Of a stretch of DNA of 64,000 nucleotides, positions 1 through 11,300 are shown piece after piece. The translations under genes and the position numbers were made by a program. The stretch lies in assembly GCA_039566865.1 (NCBI GenBank), contig CM076960.1, forward strand, positions 15,668,501-15,732,500, written 5' to 3'. How positions within the stretch are numbered: the first letter of the stretch is position 1; each line of letters begins with the position of its first letter. The notes under the pieces were generated by a model that was not told the origin of the DNA, did not search any database, and saw only the letters and a list, made by a program, of their open reading frames with translations. The stretch is from Aurelia coerulea. Its lineage: Eukaryota > Cnidaria > Scyphozoa > Semaeostomeae > Ulmaridae.

Positions 1-318
1 AACAAACTGATTGCTTGAAAACAGCACTTTCTTTGTTATCCAAAAATGCCACAAATACTGCAAGAAAAGGTTCCATTGCTGTGTTGAAATATTTTCTACA
101 GTTGAATAAGGGTTAATGGTATTGTTTACTGGTAACACAATAACACTGAGCAGCCATTTTGAAATGTCGAAGACATTCAAATACAACTTTAGAACCCTAT
201 CGTGCAAAATTTACGTTTTGTTTTAATTTTTGGAGAGCAAGGAAAGTTTTTGAAACAATAATTTTTTCGACTTTCTTGTGCCACAGATGAAATAAATCAG
301 CACCCAAATAACCAATTG
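1..318. other. No gene recognised
   Basis: AT-rich DNA downstream (3') of the minus-strand CD225 gene. I see no canonical AATAAA for that gene here or in 541-768, where a short direct repeat CCTAAGTTATAGCCCAT occurs twice around 557-600. Confidence 0.5.
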
Positions 319-540
319 ACCCCGTCCCCGTCCACACTGCTCCGTTTTTGTACAAAAACGGAGAGAAAACCTCCGTTTTTGTGAAAGTGTTCACACTGAT
401 CCGCACAAAAACGCCCCAAAAACGGAGAAACAAAAATGTTTTTCCCTCCGTTTTTGTACAAAAACGGAGCAATGTGAACAGGTAGCTTGGATGCCACAAA
501 AACGGATACTAACAAAAACGGAGCAGTGTGAACGGGGCCT
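319..540. mobile_element. Short inverted-repeat element, CCGTTTTTGT family, copy 1
   Basis: The ends are inverted copies of GTTCACACTGCTCCGTTTTT, and the interior repeats the CTCCGTTTTTGTACAAAAAC motif in both orientations, so the element can fold on itself. A second copy lies at 39721-40069 inside an FDPS intron. No coding capacity is visible. The superfamily is not assigned because I see no convincing target duplication. Confidence 0.7.
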
Positions 541-768
541 AATACAAGGTCGAGTCCCTAAGTTATAGCCCATGATAGGCCTAAGTTATAGCCCATCCTA
601 TGCAGGTGTATAAAGAACATGAACCTCCTGCACAGCAGTCACTAGCAGCCACACAAATGGTGCAAAATAATTTTGGGACACCCTTGACACCCTTGTCTAA
701 TTTGAGATAGACTCTGCTCGTATTGCAAGAGGACAACGAAAGGATACTACGATGCTACTCCTCAAATT

Positions 769-945
769 TCAATGCTCATGTTGTTCAGTATCATATGCAC
801 TACGTGAATTTTGTATAACTATGATAGCAGTGAAGACGCCATATAGGAACAATCCCCAACCAGTTGCATGGTAAAGAAGACTTTTCACAACTTGTGCTGT
901 ATCGATGGCCTTTTTTACTTCTCCTTTCTTTGCAAGGCTTCGTGT
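769..945 (-). CDS. CD225 protein, last coding exon
   Basis: 177 nt: 58 codons plus stop. It encodes the conserved intracellular loop and second membrane segment, ending in a polar tail (SAYDTEQHEH). The acceptor AG is at 946-947. Confidence 0.72.
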   Translation of the reverse strand, partial: TRSLAKKGEVKKAIDTAQVVKSLLYHATGWGLFLYGVFTAIIVIQNSRSAYDTEQHEH

Positions 946-2520
946 CTGAAACGAAGACATTGAATCTCTACCGGGTGTCCCAGAAAACAGTATGGGACGG
1001 ATTTGGTTGGGTCCAGCGATGTGAATTTAGCTTTAATCAATGGCTAATCACTCTCAAAATGTTCCTCGATAGTTAACGTGAACATAGGCACCTCGTTTGT
1101 TGGTATTGGTGCTTTGAGAGCAGAAATGTTATTCTTGAAAGCTCATATTTGCATCCACCCTGCAACCCAGAGCTTTGGCCTTTTAACCTGAACAAATTCC
1201 TGAGGCACAGCGAATAAATCAACGGTATCCTTGATAAAACTTGAACAATATTAGATCTTATTATATTCTGTTTGCCAGAAGTCACCCTCAGTCACCCAAT
1301 GGACAGTTTCTTAATTCTTCTTTAATTTCAGCTTTTAATTTCGATGTGCTTCAAGAATTTTCGATGTGCTTCAAAACATACAAACAAAGCCGTAAAAGTT
1401 GCCCTGAAACCTGAAACCAATAACTGTCGTCTTGTGCACGCGAAAGGTGGTTTTAAAGGACCAGTCCGGGGTTGGAATAATTGTTCCTAAAATGAAAGAT
1501 CACAATGTTGTGAATGGTGTGTAGTACTTTTTTCCAACCTTCTCTGTCTTTTCTCTGCGAAATTGTGTATTTAAATCTGTGAAATGAGCGAAATGACGTC
1601 ATTATTCATGACGTAATTTCACCCATTTCGCCTTCGACCTGAACGAGGCTGTTTTCTTATAGAACTCTCAAGTAATTTCCGACGTCACAATCGAACCTCC
1701 AAACCGAGGCTAGCCATTTTATCGCGTTTTCAAAATGGCGACGACATTGGGCCTAACTTACGAAAAATGTCGTACGAATTTACAACAGAAAAAGACATCG
1801 AAACCCGGAAAAAAGATACAAGCGATGCTTGGCAGTTGGTAAGGTTGCTTTTTGACATTACTTGTAGAAACCCCGGACTTGTCCTTTAAGGGAAGTCTTT
1901 GGTTGATAACGAAAGAGGAAGGATTAATCTAAATATCTGTGCGGTGGATTTTGTTTATTTCGATTCAGAGGCCAGGCAGGAGGTATTGCAATTTTCACAT
2001 ATTTTGAGCTCAAATGAAACAATCACTGCCCTGCTCCTGAACCAAATAAACAAAATCCCCCGGGAAAATTGTAAGATTCATTCTTGTTCTTTCATTATAA
2101 ACTCATAACTTGTCTTAAAAACACCCTTCGCATGCACAAGGCGACAGTTTGTCCTATTGGTTTTCAGGACTATTTTTGCGGCTTTGTTGGTTTTGAATTG
2201 CTGGTTGAGAGAATTTCCTTTTTTCTGCAATCGCTAATCGCTTTGAATCGAGGTGACAATCAAAAGCAACTGATGCTATTGTCGTACAAAATCTGTCCTT
2301 GCTCAGTTATCCTGAGAATGTAAAATATCTGCCAGACTCTGCTTACCTGGAAAGATTTCCATACTGCAATTATCCCGATCGGCCAACAAAGCAAATTTGA
2401 TAAAAACGAAGCTATTATCAACGCAATGATAGTTCTTTTCATTCTCCTGTCACAAATAACTACGGCTTTGCTTTCCATTGTTGTGGTTGTATCCGTGGCG
2501 TCCTTGGAGCAGCATGGAAT
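769..2520 (-). CDS. CD225/dispanin (IFITM-like) small membrane protein, two exons
   Basis: Joining 2478-2347 to 945-769 gives a 102-residue protein. The family signature is a first hydrophobic segment containing LLCWPIGIIAVWKSFQ (about residues 15-41), a charged loop with AKKGEVKKAIDTAQ, and a second membrane helix, LFLYGVFTAIIVI. This is the CD225 layout of IFITM, dispanin and SynDIG proteins. Both splice sites are canonical: CAG|GTAAGC after the first exon and TTTCAG|ACA before the second. The reading frame stays open upstream of the ATG to 2520, where a TTTTTCAG acceptor lies, so a further 5' exon is likely, either untranslated or encoding an N-terminal extension; I could not find it. The membership is strong, but the role (restriction factor, trafficking or other) cannot be inferred. 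The intron carries two short transposons. Confidence 0.72.
971..1375. mobile_element. Mariner-like fold-back element, right-truncated copy
   Basis: Begins with TA followed by CCGGGTGTCCCAGAAAA and then follows the complete element at 60919-61510 closely (for example CTAATCACTCT and CCTCGTTTGTTG). It stops matching near 1375, so the right terminal repeat is missing. It starts about 24 bp from the acceptor of the CD225 last exon. Confidence 0.75.
1457..1885. mobile_element. TTAA-target MITE (AGGACC ends)
   Basis: Flanked by TTAA at 1453-1456 and 1886-1889. The termini AGGACCAGTCCGGGGTT and AACCCCGGACTTGTCCT are inverted repeats. Non-coding, 429 bp, in the CD225 intron. The TTAA target is typical of piggyBac and Kolobok elements; I cannot choose between them. 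Confidence 0.75.
2347..2520 (-). CDS. CD225 protein, penultimate exon with likely start codon
   Basis: The ATG is at 2476-2478. The frame is open for 14 further codons up to an acceptor-like TTTTTCAG at 2521-2528, so the exon probably begins at 2520. The donor is GTAAGC, starting at 2346. Confidence 0.65.
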
Positions 2521-2830
2521 CTGAAAAAGAAGTCTTTAAATCTCTTGCTTACGGTCATAAGACATTATAAGCGGCTTCAGTAAATCAAGGGTGTTTAGTA
2601 CTCACATATTTTCATATTTCATCCTTTTAAAGAGGGCAAAGAGGGTTGCCCTTTAGCAGAAACTGTTTTTAAAGGGGCACTCCAATAAAAACTAAACTAC
2701 AATATGCAATTAAAGAATTAGAATATAAAAACCATAATAGTAAAACCCTATTTACAATTATACATCATTTGCAATGCTGTCTCTCTTAGACTCAGCGGGA
2801 TGGACTCTTAGAGTCCATAGTTCTGCTCCC
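2521..2830. other. No gene recognised
   Basis: AT-rich sequence upstream of the CD225 exon; it could contain that gene's 5' exon or promoter. A TTTAAAGGGGCACTCC at about 2668 resembles the end of a TTAA-type element, but no partner end was found. Confidence 0.4.
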
Positions 2831-2831
2831 C

Positions 2832-2915
2832 GGGGGGGGGGGGGTACATAACATGTTCAAGGTGCGGGTATGTGCCGCCAATATGGGTGGGTTTTTGGGC
2901 CCAAAGTTCTGTATT
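2832..2915 (+). repeat. Dispersed repeat fragment, copy 1
   Basis: Poly-G, then GTACATAACATGTTCAAGGT and an ATATGGGTGGGTTTTTGGGCC stretch. The same stretch occurs inverted at about 62165-62240. It is followed directly by 69-bp satellite units here but not in the second copy. Confidence 0.7.
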
Positions 2916-2940
2916 TTCAAATCTGTATTTGTAAATCAGT

Positions 2941-3053
2941 ATTTTCAAAAAGGCCTAATTTTACAAAAAGGCAAAGGGTATAGCCTTACTTTATGGAGTA
3001 AAATCGCAAAGGGTATAGCCTTACTTTTTGGACAAAAATCGGTATTTTCAAAA
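2941..3053 (+). repeat. Isolated fragments of the 69-bp satellite unit
   Basis: Contains CAAAGGGTATAGCCTTACTT twice (one unit internally shortened) with flanking CAAAAAGGCCTAATTTT and GGTATTTTCAAAA. It lies 5.3 kb from the main array. Confidence 0.9.
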
Positions 3054-3112
3054 CAAACTTCTTCCTGCCTTGTGCAAATTCGATCTATCAGTTTCAGTCG
3101 TCTAAAAATTTC
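3054..3112 (+). repeat. 59-bp segment duplicated at 7511-7569, copy 1
   Basis: Starts CAAACTTCTTCCTGCCTTGT and ends GTCTAAAAATTTC; I see no difference between the two copies. Here it follows satellite units; at 7511 it does not. Confidence 0.9.
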
Positions 3113-6100
3113 AGGATTTTGGCGAACTTCTGCCGTTTATTTGGTGCCATTTATCAAGTGTGAGCCGTCTGTTCGAAGGCTCAAGGAGTTAAGATTGGCT
3201 TTCTTGTCGAAGTGTCGGATTTTGTGGAAGAGGGACACTCAAACTCAATCAAGACACTCAGACGCCTAGATAGGCCCACCCTCTGTTGTCTGTCACCGCC
3301 GGAAGAACTCAGGGACCTTGGAGTGGCCTTCGCTGTAAACGCATCTACACAAAAGGTACGACGATAAAGGTAGCCCCATGCACAAGCTCTGTCGTATGTA
3401 CATGGACCTGTACTGGTTCGTTGAGAGATCTTCCTATCCAAACACGCCATCAATTTACGACTTCACAAGTCAGAATCACCTGCGAGTTGAACCACTCGAC
3501 GCTGTTCAGAGGACCGTTTGCTCATTTTGCAACAAACTATTTTGCCAATGGGTCTCTCCTCTTGCGCCTGCTTAACAATTGGAAAAAAGCACGAAAGCCA
3601 CCTCGACAAGTTGACATCATGTTCACTCTCTGGCTAAAGATACCTAGGAAACGACGACGTATCAACTTGATCAATACAATAACTACCAAACTGCTGGTTT
3701 GTCCGTCTCTCGTCATACAACAAGTTTGTCAGGACAGTTTCTTTCTGGCAAGATCTTGGTCATACAGCCACTCAGCAAACGCAGATGTGCCCCTCCCATC
3801 AGCACAGCAAAGCAATATTGATGAACAAGCGGTATGTAGAAATATTTTTAGCAGGGTAATATATTCTTCAAGGTCAAAACCAAAACAACACAAAAAACAA
3901 GGAAGTAGAAACGAGGTGTGTACAGGTACCACAAATTACTTGTTTAGGTAAGGCGAGAAAAGGATAATGCCCCCCCCCCCCTGACCCCTTTTTCTTTATT
4001 TTCCAAGCATAATCACATTTCACTCTCGCTTGTCACCTGGTTCAACAAGGTGTTGCTCCTTTAATGCTTACATTTTAGGTGTCACTTAGCATCCACTAAC
4101 ATCCCTACAACTATTCTACTAGCTCGTAGGCCATTGAGTTAGCCTATTACCTGGGCATAGCAAGAAGGATTACCTACTGTTTGGGCACCAAATCCATAAT
4201 TGTGCCTTTCCAGGTTCAGAAGTTTAGCTCCTGCAATGCAACCCAAGACAAGCGACAAACAAGCTTACCAAGCCCCAACCTGGACCCATGTATAAGAAAC
4301 AAACCAAAGAAACAACACAACAAAATTAGCACAACTTAATCTTTTGCAGAACATGTCTATAATACCTGTAAAATGTAGTTTCATCATTAGTTGCTGTTGC
4401 GGTGTAGTGGGTTTACTGGCAAAACTGTTGTCAAAGGTTTTTGTGGTTGAATTAGTATCACATCATGCAGTAATTGCTTGGCATAAGTCTCAGTGACCGT
4501 GGATAGTAATGAAATTTTAGAATCCAATACGTTGCATGTAGTATGGGTAACAAACGCACCTTCCCACACCCTCAATGAGCCAATTGGCCTTGCATCTTTA
4601 GATATTTCCCTGCCCGACGATAAGATGGTCAGTTGTTACCTTTTGCAAACTTTCCTAGCGTGAGCTAGATGTATTTGCTGACCGCAGTAACATCAATTGA
4701 AACCCCCTCTGCCTGGAAAAATCGTGGTAAATCCTTAAACAGCAAGAATCTGCTGCAACGGAGCATAAATTTATAGCAGCTGTGCAGGAATATAGCTCCA
4801 TGGTTTTACTCACAGTTTGATCATACGCTTCCAAGGCCCGGAACTTTCAAGCACTACCAACAACCTGTCATAAGGAGAGTCTCACTGGGACCAATTAACT
4901 TATAACATTCTTGTTAAAGTAGTTGTAGCTCGTCCACTGGTCCATTTACATCTCCGCCATTCAACAAACTTTCAGCTCCACAATCTGGGTAAAATAACTG
5001 GCATAATTACAACAACAACTACTACAACAAATTAGAGGAATATCAGTAGTTGACATTCCCAGTAAGTATGCCGTTTAGGTTTGTACAGGCCAAGCATCTG
5101 CTCATCAGCCTCTTGGGATATGGTCCAACACTTATGTTTATTTGACTTGACTTCACTACCGGCTATTAGACCCTGGGTGGTTGGTGGTCTTTTGGCAAGA
5201 GAATTCAAGGTAACAAACCACCACCCTTTACTTAATTGATCATATTCTATTACAGGTTCAAGTAAAACACCAGTCCGTCCGTGTACAATGACAGCAACGG
5301 AAATAGCAGGAAGTAAAAAATAAATAAATAAATAAAATTACATGGCAGCCAGGATCTGGCAACCCCCCCCCCCCCACCTTTTGTTTCTGTTTTCTCTTTT
5401 ATTACAGGTATTTCTTCAGGCAAATGAAGACAATGACTTTATCCATCTAGTTGGTGAATATACTGTATATTTACAATTTATAACAAAAATTTGCAAATTC
5501 ACACCGAAACCTCAAAATCGATATTTTGTTGACATACATCCACACAACTTACAGCTTGAGTTCTACGCATGATTTAGCTACTCACTTACATATCACCATT
5601 ACTATCGTGATAAGCAACTATCTTTGCTACCAAACGGGTCTTATTTATAGAAAGGTAGAAGATACCATGTATCTTGCAGACATGGTGTCTTATATGAATA
5701 CTACCTGGGTTTGTAAGCTGATTATGGTAATCTTTCCTGGCTAGGAATGAATGTCAAGTTACTACAGTACTTGCACTGATACCACCTCTGCTAGCTGCAT
5801 TCCCTAGTCTCAGGAAGTTACAACTTATTACTCCCCAGGTAGGGAAATTCTCTATGGGTAGGTCAGAGTTACCACCACTACCGTTACTTCAAACTGAGTC
5901 AACAACAACTGACTCGTAGGTTTTTACTGGGCTGAGCAACATAGGTAACCCCCTGGACTTACAGATGTGTGCACTAGTAATGTCACAAAAGCATATGTTC
6001 ACACAAACATGATGAATCACACAAACAAGCGTCATAATTCTTTCTAAGACTAAGCAATCATTCAGTTAACATATTTTGCCTTTCCGCTAGTCAATCACTG

Positions 6101-6778
6101 AAAGTTGCAAACAGCTTGTGCCAGTCAACCAGCACACAATTCCTTGCTTGTATCAGACTTCTAATGAAGTAGGCCTGTCAATTGATGACCCCCCCCCCCC
6201 CCCCCCTCCCCACTCCTTTAGTCTTTGCAGTGCAGTCCATCACAAATTTGCGGTCAGTGTGCAGCATATCCCTGGAACAATTGTTAGGCTTGCGGCTTTC
6301 TTTCTTTTTTTCCTTGTTTCAGGTACCAAACCCCCGCCAACTGGTCCCAATAGATGTCAACTAACACATGCAACACTTCAAGCTTGGAATCTTGACTAAT
6401 TACAATACTCCTGCAGCACATATCGAATCAGCACAATCACCAGGCAAAAAACTCTCAGTAACAAAATGTCAGTGCAGCCATACCAATGAAATATCAATTG
6501 AGAAACAACTTCCCAGCATATCAGTCCGACAAGGCCTACAAGTCAAAGCTCTCACATTAGTGCAGATACAACAGCAGTTGCTACTGAAGTTCCAGTTTAG
6601 CTCATGAACAACTTTTCGCTGGTTGAGCAGCTGTTATGGACAGAATAATTGTACCCCTGATGGCATCATCAGAAGTATCCCTAATGTTATTATTGGTACT
6701 TTAGTTTGTAGCTCGGAACCCTGGCAACCATTACAGGCTTTGGCAATATTGGGGTTGTATTTTGGCAGTAATTTTGGC
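3113..6778. other. Intergenic region, no gene supported
   Basis: Contains several poly-C runs (about 3970, 5366 and 6188) and short open frames that match no family I recognise. The longest, about 3286-3951 on the plus strand, has its first ATG far downstream and unconvincing composition. Confidence 0.4.
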
Positions 6779-7390
6779 GGCTGGACCACCCTTATGGTGG
6801 TCAATGTTTCGTTCAAACCTCATAATATACATTTTGGCTCAATTACCACTATCCCTGCGGGTGGTCTGTCCAACCTCACTACTGGTCGTCATTTCCCGAG
6901 TAGGGAAGTGAGTCTGGTGGTGAGAGAATTACTACTACTACTACTACTTCCCGGGTAGGGAAGAAGGGAATTTCTCTCCGGGTAGGAGAGAGTTACTACT
7001 ACTACTACTACTACTACTTCCCGGGTAGGGAGGGAAGAAGGGAATTTCTCTCCGGGTAGGAGAGAGTTACTCCCGGGTAGGGAGGGAAGAAGGGAATTTT
7101 CTCTCCGGGTAGGAGAGAGTTACTACTACTACTACTACTACTACTTCCCGGGTAGGGAAGAAGGGAATACTACTACTACTACTTCCCGGGTAGGGAAGAA
7201 GGGAATACTACTACTACTACTATTACTTCCCGGGTAGGGAAGAAGGGAATGTCTCTCCGGGCTGGAGAGAGTTACTACTATTACTACGTGAGTTGTTGTA
7301 TTTTTAGAGTACTACTTTATTGAATGCGACCCCAAGTAACTGCCAAAGCTTGTCTACTTTCTCTGTGTTTACCTGGCCGCAGGAGTTAAG
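6779..7390 (+). repeat. 612-bp duplicated block, copy 1
   Basis: Begins GGCTGGACCACCCTTATGG and ends CCGCAGGAGTTAAG. The interior holds CTA-triplet tracts, repeated TTCCCGGGTAGGGAAGAAGG and small hairpins (CTCTCC-GGGTA-GGAGAG). The second copy is at 7707-8318, offset 928 bp. Confidence 0.95.
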
Positions 7391-7706
7391 TTAACATTTA
7401 CGCCCAAAGGAGTAAATGTATTTTAACGACAAGGCAATCAGGTCACCATATTTGTTGTCATTGCCTTATAAGGCGCAGTATCATCTCAGTCCCCTCAATC
7501 AAGGCGCGGCCAAACTTCTTCCTGCCTTGTGCAAATTCGATCTATCAGTTTCAGTCGTCTAAAAATTTCCCCTCCCTCCACCCCTGTCATCTCCCCGAAT
7601 TGGAGTCAATGGTTTTTTCTTCCTGGTGCTTCATCCAGCCGGGTCGCACTCAACACAGTGTTATTTATGGTTAGCCATTAGTCTATTTTTAATTTGTTTA
7701 CTCGTA
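7391..7706. other. Spacer between the two 612-bp copies
   Basis: Unique sequence except for the 59-bp segment at 7511-7569. A short inverted repeat ACATTTAC / GTAAATGT lies at about 7395-7420. Confidence 0.6.
7511..7569 (+). repeat. 59-bp segment duplicated at 3054-3112, copy 2
   Basis: See copy 1. The upstream flank is unrelated (GGCGCGGC), so the shared part begins sharply at CAAACTTC. Confidence 0.9.
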
Positions 7707-8318
7707 GGCTGGACCACCCTTATGGTGGTCAATGTTTCGTTCAAACCTCATAATATACATTTTGGCTCAATTACCACTATCCCTGCGGGTGGTCTGTCCA
7801 ACCTCACTACTGGTCGTCATTTCCCGAGTAGGGAAGTGAGTCTGGTGGTGAGAGAATTACTACTACTACTACTACTTCCCGGGTAGGGAAGAAGGGAATT
7901 TCTCTCCGGGTAGGAGAGAGTTACTACTACTACTACTACTACTACTTCCCGGGTAGGGAGGGAAGAAGGGAATTTCTCTCCGGGTAGGAGAGAGTTACTC
8001 CCGGGTAGGGAGGGAAGAAGGGAATTTTCTCTCCGGGTAGGAGAGAGTTACTACTACTACTACTACTACTACTTCCCGGGTAGGGAAGAAGGGAATACTA
8101 CTACTACTACTTCCCGGGTAGGGAAGAAGGGAATACTACTACTACTACTATTACTTCCCGGGTAGGGAAGAAGGGAATGTCTCTCCGGGCTGGAGAGAGT
8201 TACTACTATTACTACGTGAGTTGTTGTATTTTTAGAGTACTACTTTATTGAATGCGACCCCAAGTAACTGCCAAAGCTTGTCTACTTTCTCTGTGTTTAC
8301 CTGGCCGCAGGAGTTAAG
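7707..8318 (+). repeat. 612-bp duplicated block, copy 2
   Basis: By eye identical to 6779-7390, including the lengths of the CTA tracts. Copy 2 ends at GAGTTAAG and the 69-bp array begins at the next base, whereas copy 1 continues into TTAACATTTACG. Confidence 0.95.
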
Positions 8319-11300
8319 CAAAGGGTATAGCCTTACTTTTTGGACAAAAATTGGTATTCTCAAAAAGGGCCTATTTTTGAAAAAAAGCAAAGGGTATAGC
8401 CTTACTTTTTGGAGTAAAATCGGTATTTTCAAAATGGGCCTATTTTTGCAAAAAAGCAAAGGGTATAGCCTTACTTTTTGGAGTAAAATCGGTATTTTCA
8501 AAAAGGGCCTATTTTTGCAAAAAGGCAAAGGGTATAGCCTTACTTTTTGGACAAAAATTGGTATCTCAAAAAAGGGCCTAATTTTGCATACAGGCGAAGG
8601 GTATAGCCTTACTTTTTGGATAAAATCGGTAATTTCAAAAAGGGACTATTTTTGCAAAAGAGAAAGGGTATAGCCTTAGTTTTTCCACAAAAAATTGATA
8701 TTTTCAAAAAGGGCCTATTTTTGCAAAAAAGCAAAGGGTATAGCCTTACTTTTTGGACAAAAATTGGTATTCTCAAAAAGGGCCTAATTTTGCAAAAAAG
8801 CAAAGGGTATAGCCTTACTTTTTGGACAAAATTGGTAATTTCACAAAAGGGCCTATTTTAGCAAAAAGGCAAAGGGTATAGCCTTACTTTTTGGAAAAAA
8901 ATTGGTAATTTCACAAAAGGCCTAATTTTGCCAAAAGGCAAAGGGTATAGCCTTACTTTTTGGACAAAAATTGGTATTCTCAAAAAGGGCCTAATTTTGC
9001 AAAAATGCAAAGGGTATAGCCTTACTTTTTGGACAAAAATTGGTAATTTCAAAAAGGGCCTAATTTCACATATAGCCTTACTTTTTGGACAAAAATTTGT
9101 ATTCTCAAAATGGCCCTATTTTTGCAAAAAACCAAAGGGTATACTCTTACTTTTTGGACAAAAATTGGTATTCTCAAAAAGGGCCTAATTTTGCAAAAAG
9201 GCAAAGGGTATAGCCTTACTTTTTGGACAAAAATTGGTATTTTCAAAAAGGGCCTATTTTTGCAAAAAAAGCAAAGGGTATAGCCTTACTTTTTGGACAA
9301 AAATCTGTATTCTCAAAATGGGCCTATTTTTGCAAAAAAGCAAAGGGTATAGCCTTACTTTTTGGAGTAAAATCGGTATTTTCAAAAAGGGCCTATTTTT
9401 GCAAAAAGGCAAAGGGTATAGCCTTACTTTTTGGACAAAAATTGGTATTCTCAAAAGGGCCTAATTTTGCATACAGGCGAAGGGTATAGCCTTACTTTTT
9501 GGATAAAATCGGTAATTTCAAAAAGGGACTATTTTTGCAAAAGAGAAAGGGTATAGCCTTAGTTTTTCCACAAAAAATTGATATTTTCAAAAAGGGCCTA
9601 TTTTAGCAAAAAAAGCAAAGGGTATAGCCTTACTTTTTGGACAAAAATTGGTATTCTCAAAAAGGGCCTAATTTTGCAAAAAAGCAAAGGGTATAGCCTT
9701 ACTTTTTGGACAAAAATTGGTAATTTCAAAAAAGGCCTATTTTAGCAAAAAGGCAAAGGGTATAGCCTTACTTTCTGGAAAAATATTGGTAATTTCCCAA
9801 AAGGCCTAATTTTGCCAAAAGGCAAAGGGTATAGCCTTACTTTTTGGACAAAAATTGGTATTCTCAAAAAGAGCCTAATTTTGTAAAAATTCAAAGGGTA
9901 TAGCCTTACTTTTTGGACAAAAGTTGGTAATTTCACAAAGGGCCTAATTTCACATATAGCCTTACTTTTTGGACAAAAATCTGTATTCTAAAAATGGGCC
10001 TATTTTTGCAAAAAACCAAAGGGTATACTCTTACTTTTTGGACAAAAATTGATATTCTCAAAAAGGGCCTAATTTTGCAAAAATGCAAAGGGTATAGCCT
10101 TACTTTTTGGACAAAAATTGGTATTCTCAAAAAGGGCCTAATTTTGCAAAAATGCAAAGGGTATAGCCTTACTTTTTGGACAAAAAATTGGTAATTTCAC
10201 AAAAGGCCTAATTTTGCCAAAAGGCAAAGGGTATAGCCTTACTTTTTGGAGTAAAATCGGTATTTTCAAAAAGGCCTATTTTTGCAAAAAGGCAAAGGGT
10301 ATAGCCTTACTTTTTGGACAAAAATTGGTATTTTCAAAAAGGGCCTATTTTTGCAAAAAAAGCAAAGGGTATAGCCTTACTTTTTGGACAAAAATCTGTA
10401 TTCTCAAAATGGGCCTATTTTTGCAAAAAAGCAAAGGGTATAGCCTTACTTTTTGGAGTAAAATCGGTATTTTCAAAAAGGGCCTATTTTTGCAAAAAGG
10501 CAAAGGGTATAGCCTTACTTTTTGGACAAAAATTGGTATTCTCAAAAAGGGCCTATTTTTGCATACAGGCGAAGGGTATAGCCTTACTTTTTGGATAAAA
10601 TCGGTAATTTCAAAAAGGGACTATTTTTGCAAAAGAGAAAGGGTATAGCCTTAGTTTTTCCACAAAAAATTGATATTCTCAAAAAGGCCCTATTTTTGCA
10701 AAAAAGCAAAGGGTATAGCCTTACTTTTTGGACAAAAATTGGTATTCTCAAAAAGGGCCTAATTTTGCAAAAAAGCAAAGGGTATAGCCTTACTTTTAGG
10801 ACAAAATATGGTATTTTCAAAAAGGGCCTATTTTTGCAAAAAGGCAAAGGTATAGCCTTACTTTCTGGAAAAATATTGGTAATTTCCCAAAAGGCCTAAT
10901 TTTGCCAAAAGGCAAAGGGTATAGCCTTACTTTTTGGACAAAAATTGGTATTCTCAAAAAGAGCCTAATTTTGTAAAAATTCAAAGGGTATAGCCTTACT
11001 TTTTGGACAAAAGTTGGTAATTTCACAAAGGGCCTAATTTCACATATAGCCTTACTTTTTGGACAAAAATCTGTATTCTAAAAATGGGCCTATTTTTGCA
11101 AAAAACCAAAGGGTATACTCTTACTTTTTGGACAAAAATTGATATTCTCAAAAAGGGCCTAATTTTGCAAAAACGTAAAGGGTATAGCCTTACTTTTTGG
11201 ACAAAAAATGGTATTCTCAAATAGGGCCTAATTTTGCAAAAATGCAAAGGGTATAGCCTTACTTCTTGGACAAAAAATTGGTAATTTCACAAAGTGCCTA

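Noticed and set aside
673..690. TTTTGGGACACCC as right end of the mariner-like copy at 971
   Set aside because: It lies on the wrong side of the left end and lacks CGG-TA, so it cannot be the partner terminus.
3286..3951. 221-codon plus-strand frame
   Set aside because: It has no ATG near its start, no recognisable domain and mixed composition; I also tried neighbouring frames as exons without a coherent product.
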